From Alphaproteobacteria bacterium (lineage in GTDB: Bacteria > Pseudomonadota > Alphaproteobacteria > Holosporales > Holosporaceae), in the NCBI GenBank assembly GCA_016870135.1, contig VGCF01000015.1, positions 1 to 17,517 of the forward strand: 17,517 nucleotides of DNA, in the 5' to 3' direction. Shown here in pieces: positions 1 to 6,212 of the stretch. The notes under the pieces were generated by a model. It ran no database searches and had not been told where the DNA came from. It saw nothing but the letters and a program-made list of their open reading frames with translations. A program made the position numbers and the translations under genes. Numbering within the stretch: the stretch's first letter is position 1; every line of letters begins with the position of its first letter.

Positions 1-118
1 CAAGAAGAAGCTAAATTTTTACTAGCACAACAGGAATACTTACCTGAATCTGAAAAATTATCCCCTGTTGCCTTGAATGCCTGTCGTGTGATTATGGCCT
101 TTCAAGGTAAAAAAATAG
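1..118 (+). pseudogene. 5' fragment of the amidase gene, in a different frame
   Basis: The frame starting at base 1 is open from the window edge and reads as ordinary protein (QEEAKFLLAQQEYLPE, then ACRVIMAFQGKK) up to a run of seven A at 109-115. There the coherent protein moves to the frame starting at 111 (KNSIPVLQLAPDHMYV), which continues into the amidase. In E. coli AmiD the segment before the conserved HAGIS block reads roughly 'GKPRIWQLVP', and here the joined reading gives 'GKKNSIPVLQLAP', so the two pieces fit as one gene with a -1 shift at the A-run. The original frame ends at the TAA at 214-216. The true start and the first zinc-binding His would lie left of the window. A sequencing error in the homopolymer is a real alternative. 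Confidence 0.55.
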
Positions 119-134
119 CATCCCCGTCCTGCAA

Positions 135-902
135 TTGGCCCCAGATCATATGTACGTTAAACAAGCAGGAATTAGCCAATGGAAAGATTGGCCACGTGAT
201 GCCGATGGTAAGTTAAATCCTTCCACCATTGGTATAGAATGCGCCAATTCTAGAACCTATACAAAAGGTAGCTATGATTTGTTCCGATATTCGGGCATGC
301 AGATGCAGGTGTTGGTATCTTTGTTATCTCATTTGTTGACCAAGCATGGGTTGTCAGGTTCAGACATCGTCACCCACAGTGATGTCGCATGGGATCGTCC
401 TGATGATCTGTACAAATCAGATCCTGGACCCTTTTTTGATTATCAAACGTTGGCACGCCATGGTTTGGGGATTGTGCCATTGGCAAAAGATTTCCCGCCT
501 CTTCCAAAAGATCGAAGCAATCAGAAGGACATGATTTCATGGATTCAAACCTGTTTTCAAATCATGGGATATCGACCATGTCCTGTTACGGGGGAGATGG
601 ATGTGAATACCTTAAAGATTATAAGGGCATATGCATTGCACTTTTTTCCAGAATGTCCGAAATATACGTCAACAAGATACGATTTTGGGCCATTGCTACA
701 CTCGCTGCTGCATCATCCATGGGCGCCGTATATCTTGACCCAACAGGACAGCAGTGTGTTGTCTAGTGGAATTGAAACCATACCGGATGTCTTGACCCAA
801 CAAGACAGCAGTGTGTTGTCTAGTGGAATTGAAACCATACCGGATCTCTTGACCCAACAAGACAGCAGTGTGTTGTCTAGTGGAATTGAAACCATAGGCT
901 GA
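135..902 (+). CDS. N-acetylmuramoyl-L-alanine amidase, AmiD-like, C-terminal part
   Basis: An Amidase_2-family zinc hydrolase that cleaves the bond between N-acetylmuramic acid and L-alanine of peptidoglycan, acting in the envelope. The visible blocks are KQAGISQW (residues 9-16; family AWHAGIS), NPSTIGIECAN (about 28-38), THSDVAWDRPDD (about 80-91) with a zinc-binding His, and SDPGPFF (about 95-101) with the zinc-binding Asp. A peptidoglycan-binding-like segment follows at about 130-175 (WIQTCFQIMGYRPCPVTGEM), the same order as E. coli AmiD. The last 57 residues are three copies of a 19-residue repeat. The first codon here is TTG, but this is probably not the true start: homology continues upstream through a frame change at 109-115. 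The usual HAGIS His is Gln here. The gene is therefore broken, rescued by slippage, or affected by a base-call error. Confidence 0.75.
   Translation: MAPDHMYVKQAGISQWKDWPRDADGKLNPSTIGIECANSRTYTKGSYDLFRYSGMQMQVLVSLLSHLLTKHGLSGSDIVTHSDVAWDRPDDLYKSDPGPFFDYQTLARHGLGIVPLAKDFPPLPKDRSNQKDMISWIQTCFQIMGYRPCPVTGEMDVNTLKIIRAYALHFFPECPKYTSTRYDFGPLLHSLLHHPWAPYILTQQDSSVLSSGIETIPDVLTQQDSSVLSSGIETIPDLLTQQDSSVLSSGIETIG
734..898 (+). repeat. Three tandem 57-bp repeats in the amidase 3' end
   Basis: Units begin at 734, 791 and 848, exactly 57 bp apart, and are almost identical; the first unit differs by a G for A in 'caacaggac'. Each unit encodes 19 residues (LTQQDSSVLSSGIETIPDV/L). The third unit runs into the stop codon at 900-902. 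Because 57 is a multiple of three, copy number can change without breaking the frame. Confidence 0.95.
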
Positions 903-977
903 AATGGGGTGGGGGACTTGGGATTTTTTATAACCCCTTGCATCTGAACCCGATATGGCATAAGATTGATGAATGAT

Positions 978-1048
978 GGCCGAGTGGCAGAATGGTTATG
1001 CAGAGGACTGCAAATCCTTTGAAATCGGTTCAATTCCGGTCTCGGCCT
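978..1048 (+). tRNA. tRNA-Cys (GCA)
   Basis: The acceptor stem GGCCGAG (978-984) pairs with CTCGGCC (1041-1047), with discriminator T at 1048. The anticodon stem is GAGGA/TCCTT around the loop CTGCAAA (1008-1014), giving anticodon GCA at 1010-1012. The T-arm is ATCGG-TTCAATT-CCGGT. The sequence matches the usual alphaproteobacterial tRNA-Cys pattern. CCA is not encoded; the next bases are CTT. The mutY reading frame overlaps this gene. Confidence 0.95.
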
Positions 1049-2317
1049 CTTAAAAAAGAATTCGCAGAACATGTGTTGCGTTGGTACGATCAAAACCAAC
1101 GCTCTTTTCCCTGGCGTATTGCACCACACGATCATGAAACGGAGTCATCCCCGTATCGTACGTGGATCAGTGAAATGATGTTACAGCAAACGGGTGCATC
1201 TACCGTTGTGCCGTATTTTCATCGGTTTATGGAAACATTTCCCACCCTGAACCACCTGGCTCAGGCGTCTATAGACCAGGTTTTAGTATTATGGCAAGGA
1301 TTGGGTTATTATCGCCGCGCCCATCATTTGCACAAAGCTGCAAAAATGATGCTCGATCAGGGCATACCCCAATCCTATGAAGGATGGTTGGCATTACCTG
1401 GTATTGGCCCCTATACGGCTGCGGCCATTACCACCATTGCGCAAAATCAACCGGCTGTGGCGGTGGACGGAAATATCCGTCGGGTATTCAGTCGATATTT
1501 CGGCATAGACGGACCAGATTGGATTTCACAGGTTTGGAAAAAAGCAGACGAGCAATTGGCCGATACCCGCTGGGGAGATTATACCCAAGCATTGATGGAT
1601 TTGGGCGCAGGCGTGTGTAAAGCCAAAAATCCGAACTGTGTGCAATGTCCTTTGGTGGACGAGTGTCATGCTTTTTCCACAGGGACACCCACAAAATGGC
1701 CCACAAAAATCGTTAAAGGTCAAAAAAAAACCCAATTCGGTCATGTTTATGTGATGTTTGATGAGCAAAAAGAGCATGTGTTGATGCACGTAACACCAGA
1801 GGGGGATTTACTGGCCGGATTGTGGCGTTTTCCTGGATCAACGTGGGAATTACAACCAAAACCTGATCCAACAGGATATGATTTTTCTGGAACGTTGGTG
1901 CATTTATTTACCCACATTACACTGCATTTAAGGATTTGGGTGGGTACGGTAAAGTGGGAAAAGCAGAGCAAGTCTCTGGATGATGAAGGTGTAAACTCTA
2001 ATGACACCAGCATTTCGTCGTCTGATCCCTTCCAGGCCATGCATTGTGATGGGCTATCCCCACCCAAAGCATTTCCCCACACAGCACGCTCCAAAGAGGT
2101 GCCTTCTACGCTCCATCACCCCCAAGAGCTTTGCCATGCCCCAGATTGGCCGCATCCCAACGTATCCCAAGATCATACTGAGGGACAATGGATTCCATTG
2201 CATCGTATTCACGAATATCCTCTGTCCCGATTGATGCAGAATGTGCTGAACCAAGCCCGTACATCCACGATAGGAGCAGAAAAGGTGTCACAAGTAGAAG
2301 GTGTATCCGTCTGCTAG
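992..2317 (+). CDS. mutY: A/G-specific adenine glycosylase MutY
   Basis: Removes adenine mispaired with 8-oxoguanine or G in base excision repair. Counting from the ATG at 992, the catalytic Glu61 lies in ISEMMLQQT, the helix-hairpin-helix is LPGIGPYTAAA (135-145), the catalytic Asp159 lies in AVAVDGNIRR, and the [4Fe-4S] cluster ligands are C209, C216, C219 and C225 (C-X6-C-X2-C-X5-C). The C-terminal NUDIX-like 8-oxoG reader starts near 249 (FGHVYVMF) and has FTHITLHL. A Ser/Pro/His-rich stretch of about 75 residues (about 322-396) is inserted before its final EGQWIPLHRI. The start is uncertain: an in-frame TGA lies at 974-976, and ATG 992, ATG 998 and TTG 1019 all lie inside tRNA-Cys, while GTG 1073 and TTG 1076 fall within the conserved LRWYD block. 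The stop TAG (2315-2317) lies in copy 1 of a tandem duplication shared with atpC. Confidence 0.93.
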   Translation: MVMQRTANPLKSVQFRSRPLKKEFAEHVLRWYDQNQRSFPWRIAPHDHETESSPYRTWISEMMLQQTGASTVVPYFHRFMETFPTLNHLAQASIDQVLVLWQGLGYYRRAHHLHKAAKMMLDQGIPQSYEGWLALPGIGPYTAAAITTIAQNQPAVAVDGNIRRVFSRYFGIDGPDWISQVWKKADEQLADTRWGDYTQALMDLGAGVCKAKNPNCVQCPLVDECHAFSTGTPTKWPTKIVKGQKKTQFGHVYVMFDEQKEHVLMHVTPEGDLLAGLWRFPGSTWELQPKPDPTGYDFSGTLVHLFTHITLHLRIWVGTVKWEKQSKSLDDEGVNSNDTSISSSDPFQAMHCDGLSPPKAFPHTARSKEVPSTLHHPQELCHAPDWPHPNVSQDHTEGQWIPLHRIHEYPLSRLMQNVLNQARTSTIGAEKVSQVEGVSVC

Positions 2318-2522
2318 TGGGATCGTATGGGAATCCAATTGGCCATACATTCGTCCACATTGCATCGTATTCAAGAATATCCCCTCCGTCTTGATTGATG
2401 CAGAATGTGCTGAACCAAGCCCGTACATCCACGATAGGAGCAGTAAAGGTGTCACAAGTAGAAGGTGTATCCGTCTGCTAGTGGGATCGTATGGGAATCC
2501 AATTGGCCATGCATTCGTCCAC
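2197..2522. repeat. Tandem duplication of the mutY/atpC junction
   Basis: Copy 1 is 2197-2358 and copy 2 is 2359-2522, directly adjacent. From 'cagaatgtgc' (2237 and 2401) to 'gtccac' (2358 and 2522) the copies differ at only two positions over about 122 bp. The first 40 bp are more diverged and include a 2-bp length difference. Copy 1 holds the working mutY 3' end plus a dead antisense copy of the last atpC codons (VDECMANWIPIRSH and stop). Copy 2 holds the working atpC 3' end plus an out-of-frame relic of the mutY tail. Each copy has CTAG, which is a stop codon on both strands (2314-2317 and 2478-2481). Confidence 0.95.
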
Positions 2523-2777
2523 AATTTCTCGAATGGACGCATAAGAAGTAACCAGGGTAACCTGGTCCCCCTCGATCAACAAAACGCCGCTGGCAATTTC
2601 AATGGATACGGCTTTTTCTTCATGAAAAATGTGGACAATACCGGGTAAAACCGTGGCCATTAGGGACATATGCCCGGGCAGAATACCGATTCTTCCAGAT
2701 TCTGCAGGCACCAGCAATCCATGGGCTGGCCCTGTAAAAATGGGCGCACCATCCCCCCATATGCGACATTGTAACAT
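2478..2777 (-). CDS. atpC: ATP synthase F1 epsilon subunit, short form
   Basis: Epsilon subunit of the F1 central stalk, coupling rotation to catalysis and in many bacteria inhibiting ATP hydrolysis. The N-terminal beta-sandwich is recognisable: VPAESGRIGILPGHMSLMA (about 23-41; the family has GE.GILPGHAPL), LPGIVHIF (about 44-51) and SGVLLIEGDQVTLVTSYA (about 63-80). At 99 residues it is shorter than the usual 130-140, because it ends just after the DE..A helix start and so lacks the C-terminal two-helix domain. The start ATG at 2777 follows an AGAGG site inside the end of atpD; the two genes are 2 bp apart and transcribed together. The stop lies in copy 2 of the mutY/atpC duplication. Confidence 0.88.
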   Translation of the reverse strand: MLQCRIWGDGAPIFTGPAHGLLVPAESGRIGILPGHMSLMATVLPGIVHIFHEEKAVSIEIASGVLLIEGDQVTLVTSYASIREIVDECMANWIPIRSH

Positions 2778-2779
2778 GG

Positions 2780-4276
2780 TTATACCTCTTGTCCGTTGCG
2801 CAGAGCTGTGGCTTTTTCCTGCACTTGGTCAAAAGATCCCACCATGTAAAATGCGGCTTCTGGCCAATCATCACATTCTCCACTGAGGATTTTTTCAAAA
2901 CCGGACAGGGTTTCCTCTAAGGAAACAAAGACGCCCGCTTTGCCTGTAAACACCTCTGCCACGTGAAACGGTTGGGACAAAAAGCGTTGAATGCGTCGGG
3001 CTCTGGACACGATCTTTTTATCATCCTCTGACAATTCATCAATCCCCAAAATGGCGATAATGTCTTGCAAAGATTTATATTTTTGCAGCACGTTTTGAAC
3101 GGATGTGGCAATGGTGTAATGGTGGGGACCCACAATTAACGGATCCAGAATACGCGATGTGGAATCCAATGGATCAACAGCGGGGTAAATACCCAATTCA
3201 GCAATGGCTCGGCTGAGCACTGTTGTGGCATCAAGATGGGTAAAGGATGTAGCAGGTGCAGGATCAGTCAAGTCATCGGCTGGAACGTAAATGGCTTGTA
3301 CACTGGTAATGGACCCTTTGTGGGTGCTGGTGATACGTTCTTGCAATGCACCCATTTCTGTGGCCAGTGTGGGTTGATAACCTGCAGCCGATGGCATGCG
3401 GCCCAATAGAGCAGAAACCTCTGCACCAGCTTGGGTAAAACGAAAAATATTGTCAATAAATAACAGCACGTCTTGTCCTTGAACATCCCGGAAGTATTCG
3501 GCCAACGTTAACCCTGACAAGGCTACTCGGGCACGCGCACCAGGAGGTTCATTCATCTGACCAAATACCAGAGCAGCCTTGGATTCCCCATCAGGATTAA
3601 TGACTTTGGATTGTAACATTTCCATGTACAAATCGTTGCCTTCGCGGCTGCGTTCCCCCACCCCTGTAAATACGGAAAAACCACCATGCGCCTTGGCCAC
3701 GTTGTTGATTAATTCTGTAATTAAAACGGTTTTCCCCACACCGGCCCCTCCAAAAAGACCGATTTTTCCCCCGCGGGCATAAGGCGCCAACAGGTCAATA
3801 ACCTTGATGCCTGTGACCAAAATTTGTGTTTCAGCCGATTGCTCAACAAAGGCTGGGGCGCTGCGATGAATGGACCACTTTTCCTCTGTATGCAACGGAC
3901 CACGCTGATCAATGGGTTCCCCCACCACATTAATAATACGGCCCAAGGTTTCTGGGCCCACAGGAACACGAATGGGACTGCCCGTATCGCGTACATACAA
4001 TCCGCGGGTTAAATTATCGGTCGATGACATGGCAATGGTGCGTACGGTGTCTTCGCCTAAATGTTGGGCAACCTCTAGAACCAAAACACCATCAGGTAAA
4101 AGAACTTCTAGTGCATTTAAAATCGGGGGCAGGGATTGGGTAAAATGTACGTCAATCACGGCACCGATAATTTGCTTTATTCGCCCTAACTGAGGATTGT
4201 TTTCCAACGCTTGGTCATTGTTGTCCAATTGAAACGGTTTGGACATGGATGTGGTCATGGTATAATCTGCTAACAT
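2780..4276 (-). CDS. atpD: ATP synthase F1 beta subunit
   Basis: Catalytic beta subunit of the F1Fo ATP synthase on the cytoplasmic face of the inner membrane. Counting from the ATG at 4276, the nucleotide-binding P-loop is GGAGVGKT (176-183), the catalytic Glu208 is in GERSREGND, Walker B is VLLFIDNIFRF (270-280), and the DELSEDD loop is 413-419. The conserved core (GRIKQIIGAVIDVHF) starts near residue 31, so the 4276 start gives an N-terminal extension of about 25 residues compared with E. coli; ATG 4258 and ATG 4246 are alternatives, and none has a clear Shine-Dalgarno site. atpC follows by 2 bp. The atpH, atpA and atpG genes usually found upstream are not here: the next minus-strand genes upstream are tRNA-Met and lptB. 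Confidence 0.97.
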   Translation of the reverse strand: MLADYTMTTSMSKPFQLDNNDQALENNPQLGRIKQIIGAVIDVHFTQSLPPILNALEVLLPDGVLVLEVAQHLGEDTVRTIAMSSTDNLTRGLYVRDTGSPIRVPVGPETLGRIINVVGEPIDQRGPLHTEEKWSIHRSAPAFVEQSAETQILVTGIKVIDLLAPYARGGKIGLFGGAGVGKTVLITELINNVAKAHGGFSVFTGVGERSREGNDLYMEMLQSKVINPDGESKAALVFGQMNEPPGARARVALSGLTLAEYFRDVQGQDVLLFIDNIFRFTQAGAEVSALLGRMPSAAGYQPTLATEMGALQERITSTHKGSITSVQAIYVPADDLTDPAPATSFTHLDATTVLSRAIAELGIYPAVDPLDSTSRILDPLIVGPHHYTIATSVQNVLQKYKSLQDIIAILGIDELSEDDKKIVSRARRIQRFLSQPFHVAEVFTGKAGVFVSLEETLSGFEKILSGECDDWPEAAFYMVGSFDQVQEKATALRNGQEV

Positions 4277-4284
4277 CAGTTATT

Positions 4285-4307
4285 GGCCTATATTCTAGGG
4301 CTTTTTT
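4285..4307 (+). terminator. Hairpin plus T-run, orphan terminator-like element
   Basis: GGCCTA (4285-4290) and TAGGGC (4296-4301) form a 6-bp stem with one mismatch around a 5-base loop, followed by six T (4302-4307). This is the shape of a weak rho-independent terminator reading on the plus strand. No plus-strand gene lies just upstream; the hairpin sits 9 bp before the atpD start, in its leader on the opposite strand. It may be a relic of a lost gene or a leader structure of atpD. The rest of 4308-4502 shows no gene or convincing promoter. Confidence 0.35.
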
Positions 4308-4502
4308 CGTTAAAAAACCAGACACGAAAGTCATCTAGTTTGTCATAATCTACGTATTGTGTTTTCAAAATGGACAAAGGCTGCAACCTGTCACCGTTCG
4401 AAATATATTGATCTGTGGTGGCGTTTCGGATTTGTGTTAATGGTAAAACACCTTACATTGTCTATCATTTGTACAGTTTCTTAAAAAGTTAAAAATAACA
4501 AA

Positions 4503-5315
4503 ACGTACAAACAAAAACTTTTTTCTGCCGTTCTTTTTGTTTTTGTGCATGATGTTCCCGTTGTGAATGCAGAGGAGAATGACGGCAATACTATTTCTAG
4601 GATAGAAATTGCTGCCAAGAGTATGAGCAACTCTGTTCTTCAATATCACGTAGAATTAAATAAAAATATGAATAAAAAGCACCACAAGTTTTTGGAAGAG
4701 TTTTTTCAATCTGCACAAAATTATTTCAGTTATGCTCGGGATTGCGAAAGGGTGAGTGAATGGCGCGGAAGCATGGATCGTTCAGATTGTTTCTGTGATA
4801 TTTCTGAAAAAATCAAGAATGACACGGCATGGATACAGTGGTTGTCTGGATTGATACTGGATAAATAATGGTGCAATATTTGGGATGACATTGCCCCTGG
4901 TTTGTATCATCCAAAACAATATAATCTGCGAAAGGGTATTACAGACGAGGACAAGGCGATAGTAGAGAAAGAGAACCGTAGCCTGAAAAAATCTGTTTCT
5001 GATCTTATGGCGGAGTTAAAGAAAGCCATTACAAAACACAAGGATCGATTCCATGAAACTATTGGGTATGTTGACCATGCCGCGCCATTGTAAAGTCTTT
5101 GGAATCAGTATGTCAAAGATTTTGGTAACCTGGTGTATGCCATGGCCGACGATTGCCATCTTTCATCTGATGGACGATAGTGTTGCAGCACCCCCAATGA
5201 CATCAAGAACAACAGAGAAGTTTTGGTCCAACAAAGGACGTCGTTTCTGTTGACCCAGCGTATCAAAGGTTTGAAAAATTTTAAAAGAGAGATTGAAAGT
5301 CATTTAAAATTTTAA
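4503..5315 (+). pseudogene. Interrupted gene for a secreted helical protein, function unknown
   Basis: One frame carries a coherent protein of about 270 codons, broken only by in-frame stops TAA 4866-4868, TAA 5091-5093 and TAG 5178-5180, and ending at TAA 5313-5315. The segments join well across the stops (SGLILDK / WCNIWDDIAPGLYHP; DHAAPL / SLWNQYVKDFGNLVYA; SSDGR / CCSTPND). The N-terminus reads like a signal peptide (TYKQKLFSAVLFVFVHDVP, then VVNA-EEN) but starts at ACG 4503, one base from ATG. GTG 4545 would start after the hydrophobic core. ATG 4440 is in the same frame but is cut off by TAA 4482. The rest is Lys/Glu-rich and probably helical, with a likely coiled coil around ENRSLKKSVSDLMAELKKA. 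I do not recognise the family. The first open stretch (GTG 4545 to 4868) could still be translated alone. Confidence 0.6.
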
Positions 5316-5316
5316 G

Positions 5317-5390
5317 TAGCGGAGGAGGGACTTGAACCCCCGACACGCGGATTATGATTCCGCTGCTCTAACCAACTGAGCTACTCCGCC
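5317..5390 (-). tRNA. tRNA-Met (CAT), elongator type
   Basis: On the minus strand the acceptor stem GGCGGAG (5390-5384) pairs with CTCCGCT (5324-5318; first pair G-T), with discriminator A. The D-arm is AGCTCAGTTGGTTAGAGC. The anticodon stem is GCGGA/TCCGC around ATCATAA, with anticodon CAT at 5356-5354. The T-arm loop is TTCAAGT. It starts GGCGGAG and not CGCGG, so it is not the initiator. The overall pattern matches alphaproteobacterial elongator Met; a lysidine-modified Ile2 tRNA also has CAT but fits less well. CCA is not encoded. It lies 73 bp downstream of lptB and may be cotranscribed with it. Confidence 0.93.
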
Positions 5391-5413
5391 TTTCCTCATT
5401 ATTATGCCGAACA

Positions 5414-5439
5414 TTGCCCCTCAGTTCAAGGGGGGGCAA
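5414..5439 (-). other. GC-rich hairpin between lptB and tRNA-Met
   Basis: TTGCCCC (5414-5420) is complementary to GGGGCAA (5433-5439) across a 12-base loop. On the minus strand it follows the lptB stop and comes before the tRNA. No T-run follows it, so a normal rho-independent terminator is unlikely. It could mark an RNA processing point or the lptB mRNA end. Confidence 0.3.
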
Positions 5440-5463
5440 CCCATTATCAATCCCCGTTATGAA

Positions 5464-6210
5464 TCAACATGATGAATCAGGCATGGGCGGGTTCGGCATT
5501 TGAAAATGTTGCCCCAAGTACAGGGCCCTTACCTCTGCATTATTGGCGACATCGTTGGGGGCTCCGTAATACAACACACGCCCCTCGTGCATGACATAGG
5601 CCATATCCACAATGGGCAACATATCTTTGACATTGTGATCGGTAACCAGAATGCCAAAGTTTTGTTTGGCCAAATGTCGAATTAATTGGGCTAATTCCTC
5701 AATGGATCTGGGGTCAATGCCGGCCAATGGTTCATCCAGCAGTAAAAATGATGGATTTCCAATCAGCGATCGTGCAATTTCAACCCGGCGACGTTGCCCA
5801 CCAGATAGAACCGTTGCTGCAGAGTGGGCAATGCCTGTCAGCCGGAATTCTTCCAACAGGCGTTCCACAACCCGTTTGCGTGCCGGCCTATCCACCAAGA
5901 CCTCTGCCACGGCCATTAAATTCTCGAAAACGCTCATACCCCTGAAAATAGATGGCTCTTGGGGCAAATACCGTAATCCCAATCGTGCGCGGCGATACAT
6001 GGGCCATTGCGTCACATCGTAATCTTCCAGGATAATTTGACCAGAGTCGGGTTTTAAAATGCCTGTCATCATTAAAAATGACGTGGTCTTTCCAGCACCA
6101 TTGGCGCCAAACAGCCCCACAACGTGGCCTTTTTTAATATAAAAATCCACACCGTGAACCACCTGTTTCAGGCCAAACGATTTACAGATCTGACGACTGA
6201 TTAGTGCCAT
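5464..6210 (-). CDS. lptB: LPS export ABC transporter ATP-binding protein LptB
   Basis: Cytoplasmic ATPase of the LptB2FG complex, which powers extraction of lipopolysaccharide from the inner membrane. All ABC motifs are present: Walker A GANGAGKT (35-42), Q-loop Gln84 (LPQEPSIFRGMSV, typical of LptB), signature LSGGQ (135-139), Walker B FLLLDEP (155-161) and H-loop His192 (TDHNV). The length of 248 is normal; E. coli LptB has 241. The start ATG 6210 has a strong site, AAGGAG, inside the last lptA codons, and the lptA stop is 2 bp upstream, so the two genes are coupled. rpoN, a common downstream neighbour of lptB, is absent; tRNA-Met follows instead. Confidence 0.97.
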   Translation of the reverse strand: MALISRQICKSFGLKQVVHGVDFYIKKGHVVGLFGANGAGKTTSFLMMTGILKPDSGQIILEDYDVTQWPMYRRARLGLRYLPQEPSIFRGMSVFENLMAVAEVLVDRPARKRVVERLLEEFRLTGIAHSAATVLSGGQRRRVEIARSLIGNPSFLLLDEPLAGIDPRSIEELAQLIRHLAKQNFGILVTDHNVKDMLPIVDMAYVMHEGRVLYYGAPNDVANNAEVRALYLGQHFQMPNPPMPDSSC

Positions 6211-6212
6211 AA

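Noticed and set aside
734..898. 57-bp repeats as a possible CRISPR or origin iteron array
   Set aside because: The units are contiguous without spacers, in frame with the amidase, and protein-coding.
713..1135. Minus-strand 140-codon open frame over the amidase repeats and tRNA-Cys
   Set aside because: It is the antisense of the 57-bp repeats and the tRNA, has no recognisable protein features, and overlaps two better-supported genes.
2301..2648. Plus-strand open frame of 115 codons across the repeat and atpC
   Set aside because: It is made of duplicated mutY/atpC tails and antisense atpC, with no features of its own.
4503..5315. Genome-wide reassignment of TAA/TAG as sense codons
   Set aside because: Other genes here end at TAA or TAG where their families end (lptB neighbours, mutY, waaA, atpD), and prfA, which reads both codons, is intact.
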